Origin: Streptococcus mitis
Lineage (GTDB): Bacteria; Bacillota; Bacilli; Lactobacillales; Streptococcaceae
Direction: 5' to 3'
DNA: 64,000 nucleotides
Assembly: GCA_001914195.1 (NCBI GenBank)
Contig: MKYF01000042.1
Span: 6,384 to 70,383 of the forward strand
Part shown: positions 16,270 through 24,767 of the stretch, in pieces
How positions within the stretch are numbered: the stretch's first letter is position 1
Layout of the letters: each line of letters starts with the position of its first letter
The notes under the pieces: generated by a model
Database searches by the model: none
What the model was told of the DNA's origin: nothing
What the model saw: only the letters and a program-made list of their open reading frames with translations
Made by a program: the position numbers and the translations under genes

Positions 16270-16818
16270 TTAAGATTCTTTAACTTCTAACAAGCCAATT
16301 TCGCCATCTTCACGACGATAAATCACATTAGTTGTTTGATCTTCAACATCCACATAGATAAAGAAATCATGTCCCAACAAATCCATCTGTAGAATAGCTT
16401 CTTCCAAATCCATTGGTTTTAAATCAATTTGTTTTGAACGAACAACTCTAGATTGGACAACATTTGGATCTTCCACCAAAGCATCTGTAAATAATTGACT
16501 AGTTGCTACCTTATTTTTATTTTTACGCTCGATTTTTGTTTTATTTTTACGAATCTGACGTTCAATTTTATCGGTTACAAGGTCAATTGAACCATACATA
16601 TCTTGAGACACATCTTCTGCACGAAGAGTAATTGAGCCAAGCGGAATCGTTACTTCCACTTTAGCAGTTTTTTCACGATACACCTTCAAGTTAACTCGAG
16701 CATCCAACTCTTGTTCAGCTTGAAAATACTTTTCGATCTTTTCGAGTTTAGAAACTACATAATCACGAATTGCTTCTGTTACTTCTAGGTTTTCACCACG
16801 GATACTATATTTAATCAT
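16270..16818 (-). CDS. hpf: Long-form ribosome hibernation promoting factor (HPF/YfiA)
   Basis: A 182-residue protein that dimerises 70S ribosomes into inactive 100S particles in stationary phase. The N-terminal HPF domain (about 1-105) starts MIKYSIRGENLEVTEAIRDY. The C-terminal domain (about 125-180) contains RSKQIDLKPMDLEEAILQMD and the dimerisation motif YRREDGEIGLLE. The full-length (long) form is typical of Firmicutes. It has its own promoter after comFC and its own terminator, so it is probably transcribed alone. Confidence 0.95.
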   Translation of the reverse strand: MIKYSIRGENLEVTEAIRDYVVSKLEKIEKYFQAEQELDARVNLKVYREKTAKVEVTIPLGSITLRAEDVSQDMYGSIDLVTDKIERQIRKNKTKIERKNKNKVATSQLFTDALVEDPNVVQSRVVRSKQIDLKPMDLEEAILQMDLLGHDFFIYVDVEDQTTNVIYRREDGEIGLLEVKES

Positions 16819-16859
16819 ATGAGTACCTTCTTTCTAAACATTTTTGTTTTTCTGATTTC

Positions 16860-16888
16860 ATTATAACGCTTTCATTTTATTTTTGCAA
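16860..16888 (-). promoter_or_regulatory. Promoter of hpf
   Basis: TTGCAA (16883-16888), 17-nt spacer, TATAAT (16860-16865) on the minus strand. It lies just before the comFC stop codon, so hpf is separable from the competence operon. Confidence 0.78.
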
Positions 16889-16897
16889 ATTTTTTCC

Positions 16898-17560
16898 TCA
16901 TCTTACAAGGGAAAATGTTTTCACATCCTCAGCACCCGCTTCTTCCAGCAGTCTCTTCACACGATTTATAGTTGTTCCAGTAGTATAAATATCATCTATA
17001 AGTAGGATTTTTTTAGGAATAGTGACTCCACTTTTAATAAAGAAAGGAAATTCTGTCTCCAAACGCTCTGAGCGACTTTTAGAAGAACTAGCTCGCTCTT
17101 CTCTCTTTTCTAATAAATCCAGATACGCAAAGCCTGCTGCATCAACTAAACCTTCAACCTGATTAAATCCTCTATCAGCATATCTATCAGGACTTAGGGG
17201 AATTACAACAAATTGATACTCTTTGTACTTTTTTAACTCCTCACTTAAAAATGAAGCGAACACTTTTCTTAAAAGAAAGTCTCCATCAAACTTATACCGA
17301 CTGAAAAAATCCTTCATAGCTTGATTGTAAGTAAAAATCGCTCTATGACTGACCTCAACTCCTTCTTTACACCAAAATTGACAATCTTGACACTTTATTG
17401 ACAACCCTGTTTTCATACAGTTTGGACAGTGCTCTTCTCCAATTCTCTCAAAAGTAGAATCACAATCTAAACAAAGACAAGAGACATCATTCCTCAGAAG
17501 TAAGAGACTACTAAAAGTTAAAACAGCCTTCATAGTCTGCCCACACAATAAGCACTTCAT
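16898..17560 (-). CDS. comFC: Competence protein ComFC (phosphoribosyltransferase-like)
   Basis: A 220-residue late-competence protein needed for DNA uptake. The N-terminal cysteine cluster includes CLLC, CLCLDC, CPNC and CQDCQFWC, probably zinc-binding. The C-terminal half is a phosphoribosyltransferase-type fold with the PRPP-loop motif ILLIDDIYTTGTT. Start overlaps the comFA stop by 4 nt (ATGA). Co-transcribed with comFA from a ComX promoter. ComFC binds single-stranded DNA and interacts with ComFA in related species (established knowledge). Confidence 0.93.
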   Translation of the reverse strand: MKCLLCGQTMKAVLTFSSLLLLRNDVSCLCLDCDSTFERIGEEHCPNCMKTGLSIKCQDCQFWCKEGVEVSHRAIFTYNQAMKDFFSRYKFDGDFLLRKVFASFLSEELKKYKEYQFVVIPLSPDRYADRGFNQVEGLVDAAGFAYLDLLEKREERASSSKSRSERLETEFPFFIKSGVTIPKKILLIDDIYTTGTTINRVKRLLEEAGAEDVKTFSLVR

Positions 17561-18855
17561 AGTCCCGCCTCCTTGTTCATCTGCTGAATTTCCTTAATTG
17601 CCTTTTTGATTGAAGCATTTAACCCGTCATGGAAGAAAAGCAAATCTCCTGTCGGTCTATCCATGCTTCGTCCAACTCGTCCACCAATCTGAATCAAACT
17701 AGACTTGGTAAACAGACGATGATTGGCCTCTACTACGAAAACATCCACACAAGGGAAGGTAACTCCACGCTCCAAGATTGTCGTGCTGATTAGTATTGTC
17801 AGTTCTCCATCTCGAAAAGCTTGTACCTGCTCTAATCTATCTTCTGTTACAGAAGATACAAAGCCAATTTTCTCATTTGGAAATTGCTCCTGTAAAATTT
17901 CTTTTAACTGCTCCCCTTTCTTAATTTCTGATGCAAAAATGAGTAACGGATAAGCTGTCTTTCTCTGCTTCTCAATATAAGACTTTAACTTTGGTGACAA
18001 CCGATTTTTCTCTAAACAGTGATTAAAATCCGATAACCAAACTGGCTTAGGAATAATCAATGGATTTCCATGAAATCGTCTTGGCAAGCTCAATCGTTTT
18101 AGTTCTCCTATTCGAACCTTCCTATCTAACTCATCGGTCGAAGTCGCTGTTAAAAAGATTCTCAGTCCATTCTCCTTTACACTATTCTTGACAGCATGGT
18201 AAAGAGTGGGATTGTCAACATAAGGAAAGGCATCTACTTCATCCACTATCAGCAAATCAAAAGCTTGATAAAACTTCAATAACTGATGGGTCGTCGCAAC
18301 AACTAGTGGTGTTCGAAAATACGGCTCTGATTCTCCGTGTAGTAAAGATATCTCGCAAGCAAAATCATCTTGCAGGCGCTTGTACAGCTCCAAACAAACA
18401 TCTATGCGAGGACTAGCCAAACACACTGCACCACCCCTATTAATCACCTTAGCCACAACTTGATAAATCATTTCTGTCTTTCCAGCTCCTGTTACAGCGT
18501 GAACCAAGGTTGGCTCCTGCTTGTCTACTGCTCGAATCAGTCCCTCTGACACCTTCTCTTGAAAAGGAGTTAATTGACCACGCCATTTAAGAACATCTTG
18601 CTTCGGAAAATCCTCCTGTGGGAAATAGTATAAAGCTTGATCACTCCTGACTCGCTTCATAATTAAGCACTCCCGACAATAGTAAGCACCAATGGGCAAA
18701 TACCATTCTTCTAGAATAGTACTATTACAACGTTGACAGAAAAGTTTCCCCTTCTCCTTTCTCATTGCTGGAAGTTTCTCCGCCAACTGACGTTCTTCTT
18801 CTGTTAATTCATTCTCAGTAAACAAGCGACCAAGATAATTTGGATTTACTTTCAT
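17557..18855 (-). CDS. comFA: Competence DNA-translocation ATPase ComFA
   Basis: A 432-residue DEAD-type ATPase that helps drive transforming single-stranded DNA through the ComEC channel. N-terminal zinc finger with Cys40, Cys43, Cys60 and Cys63; helicase domain 1 with Walker A AVTGAGKTEMI and LLIVDEVDAF; and domain 2 with ILISTTILERGVTFP and IGGRVGRSMDRP. The ATG at 18855 is only 7 nt after the ComX box, so there is no room for a Shine-Dalgarno sequence, and the mRNA is probably leaderless or nearly so. comFC follows with a 4-nt overlap. Confidence 0.95.
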   Translation of the reverse strand: MKVNPNYLGRLFTENELTEEERQLAEKLPAMRKEKGKLFCQRCNSTILEEWYLPIGAYYCRECLIMKRVRSDQALYYFPQEDFPKQDVLKWRGQLTPFQEKVSEGLIRAVDKQEPTLVHAVTGAGKTEMIYQVVAKVINRGGAVCLASPRIDVCLELYKRLQDDFACEISLLHGESEPYFRTPLVVATTHQLLKFYQAFDLLIVDEVDAFPYVDNPTLYHAVKNSVKENGLRIFLTATSTDELDRKVRIGELKRLSLPRRFHGNPLIIPKPVWLSDFNHCLEKNRLSPKLKSYIEKQRKTAYPLLIFASEIKKGEQLKEILQEQFPNEKIGFVSSVTEDRLEQVQAFRDGELTILISTTILERGVTFPCVDVFVVEANHRLFTKSSLIQIGGRVGRSMDRPTGDLLFFHDGLNASIKKAIKEIQQMNKEAGL

Positions 18856-18862
18856 ACTTCTT

Positions 18863-18870
18863 TATTCGTA
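18863..18870 (-). promoter_or_regulatory. ComX cin-box of comFA-comFC
   Basis: Exact TACGAATA on the minus strand, preceded by TTTTT. Located 7 nt before the comFA ATG. Confidence 0.95.
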
Positions 18871-18899
18871 AAAACCTAGCGCTTTAGATGATTTTTTAG

Positions 18900-18905
18900 T
18901 ACAAT
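18900..18905 (+). promoter_or_regulatory. -10 element of yigZ, 6 nt before its ATG
   Basis: TACAAT, with the ATG of yigZ beginning 7 bases after its last base. No ribosome-binding site is visible, so a leaderless mRNA is likely. The -35 region is not obvious. Confidence 0.5.
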
Positions 18906-18911
18906 TAGATC

Positions 18912-19547
18912 ATGGAATTTAGAACAATTAAAGAGGACGGACAAGTCCAAGAAGAAATCAAAAAATCACGCTTTATCTGTCATGCCAAGCGTGTTTATAG
19001 CGAAGAAGAGGCTCGTGACTTCATTACCACCATCAAAAAAGAACACTACAAAGCGACGCATAACTGCTCTGCATTTATTATTGGGGAACGTAGTGAAATT
19101 AAACGTACAAGTGATGATGGTGAGCCCAGTGGTACTGCTGGCGTTCCCATGCTAGGGGTACTAGAAAATCACAACCTCACCAATGTCTGTGTGGTAGTGA
19201 CACGCTACTTTGGTGGCATTAAACTAGGCGCTGGAGGATTGATTCGTGCTTACGCAGGTAGTGTCGCCTTAGCTGTCAAAGAAATTGGCATCATTGAAAT
19301 AAAGGAACAGGCTGGCATTGCTATTCAAATGTCTTACGCTCAGTATCAAGAGTACAGTAACTTCCTTAAGGAACATAATCTCATGGAACTGGATACAAAC
19401 TTTACAGATCAAGTCGATACGATGATTTATGTTGATAAAGAAGAAAAAGAAACTATTAAAGCTTCACTTGTGGAATTTTTTAATGGAAAAGTCACTTTAT
19501 CTGATCAAGGTTTACGCGAAGTTGAGGTTCCTGTAAACCTAGTGTAA
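18912..19547 (+). CDS. YigZ / IMPACT family protein
   Basis: A 211-residue protein with the family hallmarks FICHAKRV near the N-terminus, HNCSAFIIGE, TSDDGEPSGTAGVPML and VTRYFGGIKLGAGGLIRAY. A C-terminal RNase PH/ribosomal-S5-like DUF1949 domain (about 140-205) follows. The IMPACT homologue in eukaryotes regulates GCN2; in bacteria the role is unclear, although some members carry an accessory translation function. Divergent from comFA, with an intergenic gap of 56 nt. Confidence 0.9.
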   Translation: MEFRTIKEDGQVQEEIKKSRFICHAKRVYSEEEARDFITTIKKEHYKATHNCSAFIIGERSEIKRTSDDGEPSGTAGVPMLGVLENHNLTNVCVVVTRYFGGIKLGAGGLIRAYAGSVALAVKEIGIIEIKEQAGIAIQMSYAQYQEYSNFLKEHNLMELDTNFTDQVDTMIYVDKEEKETIKASLVEFFNGKVTLSDQGLREVEVPVNLV

Positions 19548-19730
19548 ACAATAGATAATACAGTGTTTCACCGCTACTTTAATTAGCAACATAAAAAGGT
19601 GCTTACCAAGACTTACTAGAAAATGAAGCAATTCAAAAAGAAAACGGATAGCGTTCTCCTTTACACCTATTTACTAGAATTAGCTTATCACAATCACTTG
19701 AAAATCAATGGCTTAGACCTGTGATATAAA

Positions 19731-19760
19731 AAAATCCTATCACTTCGATAGGATTTCTAT
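19731..19760 (+). terminator. Weak terminator between yigZ and cysK
   Basis: Perfect 10-bp stem AAATCCTATC / GATAGGATTT with a 5-nt loop ACTTC. The T-rich tail is weak (TTTCTATATTTT). Confidence 0.65.
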
Positions 19761-19762
19761 AT

Positions 19763-19791
19763 TTTACAAATGGTATGGATAGCGTTATACT
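19763..19791 (+). promoter_or_regulatory. Promoter of cysK
   Basis: TTTACA (19763-19768), 17-nt spacer, TATACT (19786-19791). Confidence 0.75.
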
Positions 19792-19820
19792 AGAGATATC
19801 TTATACAAAGAGGTATTCAT

Positions 19821-20747
19821 ATGTCTATTTATAACAACATTACTGAACTAATCGGTCAAACTCCGATTGTTAAACTCAACAACATTGTGCCAGAAGGTGC
19901 TGCAGATGTCTATGTAAAACTTGAAGCATTTAACCCTGGTTCTTCTGTAAAAGACCGTATTGCTCTTAGCATGATTGAAAAAGCTGAACAAGACGGTATT
20001 CTGAAATCTGGTTCTACTATTGTTGAAGCAACAAGTGGAAACACTGGTATTGGACTTTCATGGGTAGGGGCTGCTAAAGGGTATAAAGTTGTTATCGTTA
20101 TGCCTGAAACTATGAGTGTGGAACGACGTAAGATTATCCAAGCCTATGGTGCTGAACTCGTCCTTACTCCTGGTAGCGAAGGAATGAAAGGTGCTATTGC
20201 TAAGGCTCAAGAAATCGCTGCTGAACGTGATGGTTTCCTTCCTCTTCAATTTGACAACCCAGCAAATCCAGAAGTACACGAAAGAACAACAGGAGCTGAA
20301 ATACTAGCTACTTTCGGTAAAGATGGACTAGATGCCTTTGTTGCTGGAGTAGGTACCGGTGGAACGATTTCTGGTGTTTCTCATGCACTCAAATCAGCAA
20401 ATTCAAACATTCAAGTTTATGCAGTGGAAGCTGATGAATCTGCTATTCTATCTGGTGAAAAACCTGGTCCTCACAAAATTCAAGGTATATCAGCTGGATT
20501 TATTCCTGATACACTGGATACAAAGGCTTATGATGGTATCGTTCGTGTAACGTCAGACGATGCTCTAGCACTCGGCCGTGAAATTGGTGGAAAAGAAGGT
20601 TTCCTTATAGGGATTTCTTCAGCTGCAGCTATCTACGGAGCCATCGAGGTTGCCAAAAAATTAGGTACAGGTAAAAAAGTCCTTGCTCTAGCACCAGATA
20701 ACGGTGAACGTTATCTCTCTACAGCACTCTATGAATTTGAAGTTTAG
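19821..20747 (+). CDS. cysK: Cysteine synthase A (O-acetylserine sulfhydrylase)
   Basis: A 308-residue pyridoxal-phosphate enzyme that makes cysteine from O-acetylserine and sulfide. The PLP lysine is in NPGSSVKDRIALSM, the substrate loop is EATSGNTGIGL, and the phosphate-binding loop is GVGTGGTISG. The C-terminal SSAAAIYGAIEVA completes the fold. It is a single gene with its own promoter and a strong terminator. Confidence 0.96.
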   Translation: MSIYNNITELIGQTPIVKLNNIVPEGAADVYVKLEAFNPGSSVKDRIALSMIEKAEQDGILKSGSTIVEATSGNTGIGLSWVGAAKGYKVVIVMPETMSVERRKIIQAYGAELVLTPGSEGMKGAIAKAQEIAAERDGFLPLQFDNPANPEVHERTTGAEILATFGKDGLDAFVAGVGTGGTISGVSHALKSANSNIQVYAVEADESAILSGEKPGPHKIQGISAGFIPDTLDTKAYDGIVRVTSDDALALGREIGGKEGFLIGISSAAAIYGAIEVAKKLGTGKKVLALAPDNGERYLSTALYEFEV

Positions 20748-20764
20748 TCTCCTAAATACAATTG

Positions 20765-20792
20765 GCCCTTATTATAGGGCTTTTTATTTTTA
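20765..20792 (+). terminator. Terminator of cysK
   Basis: GCCC-TTATTATA-GGGC hairpin followed by TTTTTATTTTT. Confidence 0.85.
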
Positions 20793-20834
20793 CCTTGAAA
20801 ATAGAAAGTTCTCCCTATAAGGAACGACTGCATA

Positions 20835-20864
20835 GAAAAAAGGAAGCAAATTTACTTCCTTTCT
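20835..20864 (-). terminator. Terminator of rpsB-tsf
   Basis: Minus-strand hairpin AAAGGAAG-TAAATTTG-CTTCCTTT followed by TTTT, directly after the tsf stop. Confidence 0.85.
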
Positions 20865-20868
20865 ATAA

Positions 20869-21909
20869 TTAGTTATTCAAGGCTGCTGCCATTGTAGCTG
20901 CAACTTCAGCTTCAAAGTCGTTTGCAGCTTTCTCAATACCTTCACCAACTTCAAAGCGAGCGAACTCAACTACTGAAGCGTTAACTGATTCAAGATATGC
21001 TTCAACTGTCTTGCTATCATCCATGATGTAAACTTGTGCAAGAAGTGTGTAAGCTTGGTCAACTTTAGTGTTGTCAAGCATGAAGCGATCCATTTTACCT
21101 GGGATAATTTTGTCCCAGATTTTTTCTGGTTTGCCTTCTGCAGCCAATTCAGCTTTGATATCAGCTTCAGCTTGAGCGATCACTTCATCAGTCAATTGTG
21201 CTTTTGATCCATATTTCAAGTGTGGAAGAGCTGGTTTGTTAACCATTGCACGGCTTTCGTTGTCTTGGTCGATAACGTGGTTCAATTGTGCCAACTCATC
21301 TTTAACAAATTGCTCATCCAATTCTTTGTATGAAAGAACTGTTGGTTTCATAGCAGCGATGTGCATTGAAATTTGTTTAGCAAGTGCTTCGTCTCCACCT
21401 TCGATTACAGAGATAACACCGATACGTCCACCGTTGTGTTGGTATGCTCCGAAGTGTTGTGCATCTGTTTTTTCAATCAAAGCAAAGCGACGGAATGAGA
21501 TTTTTTCTCCGATAGTCGCTGTTGCAGATACGTATGCAGCTTCAAGAGTTTCACCTGAAGGCATTGTCAAAGCAAGTGCTTCTTCATTATTAGCAGGTTT
21601 TCCTTCAGCAATAACTTTAGCTGTAGTATTTACCAATTCAACGAATTGAGCGTTTTTCGCAACGAAGTCAGTTTCAGCATTTACTTCAATAACTGCTGCA
21701 ACATTACCGTTAACGTAAACACCAGTCAAACCTTCTGCAGCAACACGGTCAGCCTTCTTAGCTGCCTTAGCCATACCTTTTTCACGAAGCAATTCAATCG
21801 CTTTTTCGATGTCACCGTCTGTTTCTACAAGCGCTTTTTTAGCGTCCATAACTCCGGCACCAGATTTTTCACGCAACTCTTTTACAAGTTTAGCTGTAAT
21901 TTCTGCCAT
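20869..21909 (-). CDS. tsf: Translation elongation factor Ts
   Basis: A 346-residue nucleotide-exchange factor for EF-Tu. N-terminal UBA-like domain (LVKELREKSGAGVMDAKKAL), the conserved NAETDFVAKN motif of the core, then two subdomains. The C-terminal VVEFARFEVGEGIEK is typical of the streptococcal form. Downstream of rpsB in the classic pair, with a hairpin between the genes. Confidence 0.97.
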   Translation of the reverse strand: MAEITAKLVKELREKSGAGVMDAKKALVETDGDIEKAIELLREKGMAKAAKKADRVAAEGLTGVYVNGNVAAVIEVNAETDFVAKNAQFVELVNTTAKVIAEGKPANNEEALALTMPSGETLEAAYVSATATIGEKISFRRFALIEKTDAQHFGAYQHNGGRIGVISVIEGGDEALAKQISMHIAAMKPTVLSYKELDEQFVKDELAQLNHVIDQDNESRAMVNKPALPHLKYGSKAQLTDEVIAQAEADIKAELAAEGKPEKIWDKIIPGKMDRFMLDNTKVDQAYTLLAQVYIMDDSKTVEAYLESVNASVVEFARFEVGEGIEKAANDFEAEVAATMAAALNN

Positions 21910-21936
21910 TTTGATTCTCCTATATTTTTTAAAAAT

Positions 21937-21965
21937 AGGAGAGCCGGGCTAAGCCCCGCCCTCCT
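21937..21965 (-). terminator. Intergenic hairpin (attenuator) between rpsB and tsf
   Basis: Minus-strand AGGAGGGCGGGGC-TTA-GCCCGGCTCTCCT forms a strong GC-rich stem followed by ATTTTT. It would attenuate tsf relative to rpsB, or protect the rpsB 3' end. Confidence 0.7.
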
Positions 21966-21987
21966 AGGTAATTACTAATTATATGAA

Positions 21988-22767
21988 TTAAGCGTTGTCG
22001 CCTTCTACAACTTCAACGATTTCTTCGATTGAATCTGCTTGAGCTTCTGAAGCTGCAAATTCTGCTTCAACTGCTGCTGCATCTTCACCTTGACGTCCTT
22101 CGATGATAGCGTCAGCCAATTTAGCTGTGATCAATTTAACAGCGCGGATAGCGTCATCGTTAGCTGGGATGATTACATCGATATCATCTGGATCAGTGTT
22201 TGTGTCAACCATCGCTACAACTGGGATTCCCAATTTTTTAGCTTCTTTAACAGCGATTTGCTCTTTATGTGGGTCAACTACGTACATCACATCTGGGATA
22301 CGAGGCATATCTTCTATACCACCCAAGAATTTTTCAAGACGTGCACGTTGTTTGTTAAGAAGTGCAACTTCTTTCTTAGGAAGAACTTCGAAAGTTCCAT
22401 CTTCTTCCATACGTTTGATTTCTTTCAAACGAGCGATACGTTTTTGGATTGTTCCCCAGTTTGTAAGAGTTCCACCCAACCAACGGTGGTTGATGAAGTA
22501 TTGACCTGAACGTACTGCTTCTTCAGCAACTGCATCAGCCGCTTGTTTCTTAGTACCAACGAACAATACAACTGCATCGTTAGCTGCTGCATCACGCATG
22601 AAGTCGTATGCTTGGTCAGCGTATTTTACTGTTTGTTGCAAGTCGATAACGTGGATTCCGTTACGCTCAGTAAAGATGTACTTAGCCATCTTAGGGTTCC
22701 AGCGACGAGTTTGGTGACCAAAGTGTACACCAGCCTCAAGAAGTTGTTTCATTGAAATTACTGCCAT
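21988..22767 (-). CDS. rpsB: 30S ribosomal protein S2
   Basis: A 259-residue S2 protein starting MAVISMKQLLEAGVHFGHQ, with the motifs WNPKMAKYIFTERNGIHVID and NHRWLGGTLTNW. The acidic C-terminal tail is characteristic of streptococci. ATG at 22767 has GGAG 7 nt upstream. The reading frame continues upstream for 28 codons but lacks similarity and lies in the mRNA leader. Confidence 0.97.
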   Translation of the reverse strand: MAVISMKQLLEAGVHFGHQTRRWNPKMAKYIFTERNGIHVIDLQQTVKYADQAYDFMRDAAANDAVVLFVGTKKQAADAVAEEAVRSGQYFINHRWLGGTLTNWGTIQKRIARLKEIKRMEEDGTFEVLPKKEVALLNKQRARLEKFLGGIEDMPRIPDVMYVVDPHKEQIAVKEAKKLGIPVVAMVDTNTDPDDIDVIIPANDDAIRAVKLITAKLADAIIEGRQGEDAAAVEAEFAASEAQADSIEEIVEVVEGDNA

Positions 22768-22883
22768 GAGTATTTCTCCTTTTTGTTTTTTTCCTCTTCT
22801 TGACTTCAACTTGCAAAACGACCCAAGAGCAACTGTTTCACAATTCATCAAGAATGAGTATTATCGTTCACACGACAAGTTTC

Positions 22884-22912
22884 ATTTTACCATACTTTTT
22901 CAATATTTTCAA
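22884..22912 (-). promoter_or_regulatory. Promoter of rpsB-tsf
   Basis: TTGAAA (22907-22912), 17-nt spacer, TAAAAT (22884-22889), with TG one base before the -10. The predicted 5' leader of about 110 nt is long, as expected for an r-protein operon with leader regulation, but I could not draw a known S2-binding fold. Confidence 0.75.
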
Positions 22913-22959
22913 GCTGTTTTGATATAATTTTTAATAGGGATTGTCACGGTAAAACATGA

Positions 22960-22987
22960 AAAAGAGGGCTCTATTCGAGTCCCTCTG
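22960..22987 (-). terminator. Terminator of pcsB
   Basis: Minus-strand AGAGGGACTC-GAATA-GAGCCCTCT hairpin followed by TTTTT. Confidence 0.85.
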
Positions 22988-22991
22988 TAAA

Positions 22992-24179
22992 TTAATCTGC
23001 ATAAATATATGTTACAAAACCTGACGATGTAGTTGTCGGATTGAACCACCCACGATGATTTCCAAGCGTGCGATTACCAGCATAATTTGATTCTGACACT
23101 TGGATACGTGTTGTTGATTCTACAGCAGTGACTACCGCTACGTGTCCATAGCCACCATCATTCCAACATGCAATCGCACCAACTTGAGGTGTTGAACCTG
23201 TACGGAATCCTGCAGCAGCTGCACTTGTAGCCCACTGCGCTCCATTACCCCAATAGTCTCCAGCCCAAGGTGCTAATGTTTTAACTCCCCATGTACATTC
23301 TCCAATTGGATAACTTGAAGCGTTTGTACTGTATGTTGGGCGTTGTTTGACTGCCACAGGAGTATATGTTGCTGATTCCGAAGAAGCTACAGCTTGAACC
23401 TGTGCTGCAAAAGTCGTATTTCCAGAAGCAACAACTGTTTGTTGTTGACTTACTTGTTTTGCCTTGTAAGCTGCTTCTGCCTCTGCTGCTGCTTTTGCTG
23501 CTACTTCTGCTTCTGCTTTTTTCTCTAGCAAACTTGCTTTTTCATCTTCTGCTGTAGCTTTTTCAGCAGCAAGATTTAATTCTGCAGCCTTCAACTCAGC
23601 TTGTTTCGTTGTTAAAGCTTGCGCATCATCAGACAATTTCTGTTGATTTGCAATTACTGTATTAATTGCGTCATTGTTTGCCACTTGCTTCTCAGAAATT
23701 GCTTTTTTATCTGCTTTTTGTTGTTCCAACATTTTGTTGTTAGCAGATACGATTTCATTCATTGCTGCTACACGTGAAATAGCTTCTGTAATTGATTTTG
23801 AGTTTACAATCGTATTGATGTAGCTAGTTGCAGCTCCATTTGTTTGAGCACTACGAGCTTGTTTTTCCAAAGAATCATTGCGAGATACAATGTTTTTAGA
23901 AAGTTCTGTAATCTCACTCTCAAGTTTTTTGGATTCTGCTTGTAATCTATCATTTTCAGCTTGCAAGTTAGATTGCTCAGCTTGAATAGCTGATACTTGC
24001 TCCTGAATTTGGTCAACTTGTTTTTGGGCTTCTTGTTGTTGTGCTGTTAAGTTACTAATTTTATTATCTTGAGCAGCAATTTTGTCATCAGTCGTTTCTG
24101 CATGCGCAGTTGTTAAAACAGCTACTTGAGAAACCATTACTGTACTTAATAAAAGTGACGCTAAGATTTTTTTCTTCAT
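22992..24179 (-). CDS. pcsB: Peptidoglycan hydrolase PcsB (cell separation)
   Basis: A 395-residue secreted protein essential for daughter-cell separation in pneumococcus; it works with the FtsEX transporter at the septum. Signal peptide MKKKILASLLLSTVMVSQVA with cleavage near AHA-ET (~27), a long coiled coil (about 30-245; many Gln, Glu, Ala heptads), an Ala-rich linker, then a C-terminal CHAP domain with the catalytic Cys in YPIGECTWGVK and His in GGYGHVAVV. It has a WalR box upstream, consistent with WalRK (VicRK) control. Confidence 0.95.
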   Translation of the reverse strand: MKKKILASLLLSTVMVSQVAVLTTAHAETTDDKIAAQDNKISNLTAQQQEAQKQVDQIQEQVSAIQAEQSNLQAENDRLQAESKKLESEITELSKNIVSRNDSLEKQARSAQTNGAATSYINTIVNSKSITEAISRVAAMNEIVSANNKMLEQQKADKKAISEKQVANNDAINTVIANQQKLSDDAQALTTKQAELKAAELNLAAEKATAEDEKASLLEKKAEAEVAAKAAAEAEAAYKAKQVSQQQTVVASGNTTFAAQVQAVASSESATYTPVAVKQRPTYSTNASSYPIGECTWGVKTLAPWAGDYWGNGAQWATSAAAAGFRTGSTPQVGAIACWNDGGYGHVAVVTAVESTTRIQVSESNYAGNRTLGNHRGWFNPTTTSSGFVTYIYAD

Positions 24180-24214
24180 ATTACGTAGATACTCCTTCTT
24201 TTAAAGACAATACT

Positions 24215-24220
24215 AGTATA
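24215..24220 (-). promoter_or_regulatory. -10 element of pcsB
   Basis: TATACT on the minus strand; the -35 position does not match the consensus, as expected for an activator-dependent promoter. Confidence 0.65.
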
Positions 24221-24226
24221 CCAAAA

Positions 24227-24252
24227 AAAGGCCTAATGAATATTACGCCTTT
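24227..24252 (-). terminator. Terminator of mreCD overlapping the pcsB promoter
   Basis: Minus-strand hairpin AAAGGCGTAAT / ATTAGGCCTTT followed by TTTT. The 5' arm overlaps the WalR box (24242-24258). Confidence 0.7.
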
Positions 24253-24258
24253 GTTACA
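24242..24258 (-). promoter_or_regulatory. WalR (VicR) box upstream of pcsB
   Basis: TGTAAC-AAAGG-CGTAAT on the minus strand, one mismatch to TGTWAH-N5-TGTWAH, about 22 nt upstream of the pcsB -10. pcsB is the best-known WalR target in pneumococcus. Confidence 0.7.
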
Positions 24259-24272
24259 TTTTTGTTTCTTTC

Positions 24273-24767
24273 TTATAGATAATATCTTTCAAAAATAAAC
24301 TGAAAAATAAGCATCCACACAAGATTTAAAATCATGGATGGTACTAGGCTATAAACGATAAAAATCGGCAGACTATCTAGAGTTAAACCTACCACTAATG
24401 CAAAGAGATAAGCTCCCATATCAAATAGAAAACTCATAACAATCATAGCCAAGATTCTTGTCCAACGATTCAATAAAATAACACTATTAAATTTATGAAG
24501 AAAGGCTCCCAATAAGATAAATAAGAGAGTTGCAATCCCTATTAGATGGAAAAAGTAAACATCGTAAACCAAGCCTATCACAAAACAATAGACTAGGTAG
24601 AGATACTCTGATACTTCTATCGTCTCAAATAATAGAAATAGAAAAAGAAAATGACTAGCCAAATGTACATGGGGGAAAAATGAGCCCAGAAGCTGGCTAA
24701 TATGGGCGTCAATTAGAACAAAGAAAGTAAGCAATAAAAACACTCCAACCCGCTTCAACTGTCTCAT
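24273..24767 (-). CDS. mreD: Rod-shape/peripheral growth protein MreD
   Basis: A 164-residue integral membrane protein with about five hydrophobic segments, matching MreD. In ovococci it works with MreC in peripheral peptidoglycan synthesis. Start overlaps the mreC stop by 1 nt. Little is conserved at the sequence level, so the call rests on length, hydrophobicity and position directly after mreC. Confidence 0.88.
   Translation of the reverse strand: MRQLKRVGVFLLLTFFVLIDAHISQLLGSFFPHVHLASHFLFLFLLFETIEVSEYLYLVYCFVIGLVYDVYFFHLIGIATLLFILLGAFLHKFNSVILLNRWTRILAMIVMSFLFDMGAYLFALVVGLTLDSLPIFIVYSLVPSMILNLVWMLIFQFIFERYYL

Noticed and set aside
19623..19724. 33-codon ORF between yigZ and cysK (starts MKQFKKKTDSVLL)
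   Set aside because: No ribosome-binding site, no recognised family, and it could be an old gene fragment. The stretch 19548-19820 otherwise holds only a terminator and the cysK promoter.
23366..23557. Leucine-rich ORF on the plus strand opposite pcsB
   Set aside because: It is the antisense of the Ala/Glu-rich coiled coil of PcsB, which produces runs of Leu by base complementarity.
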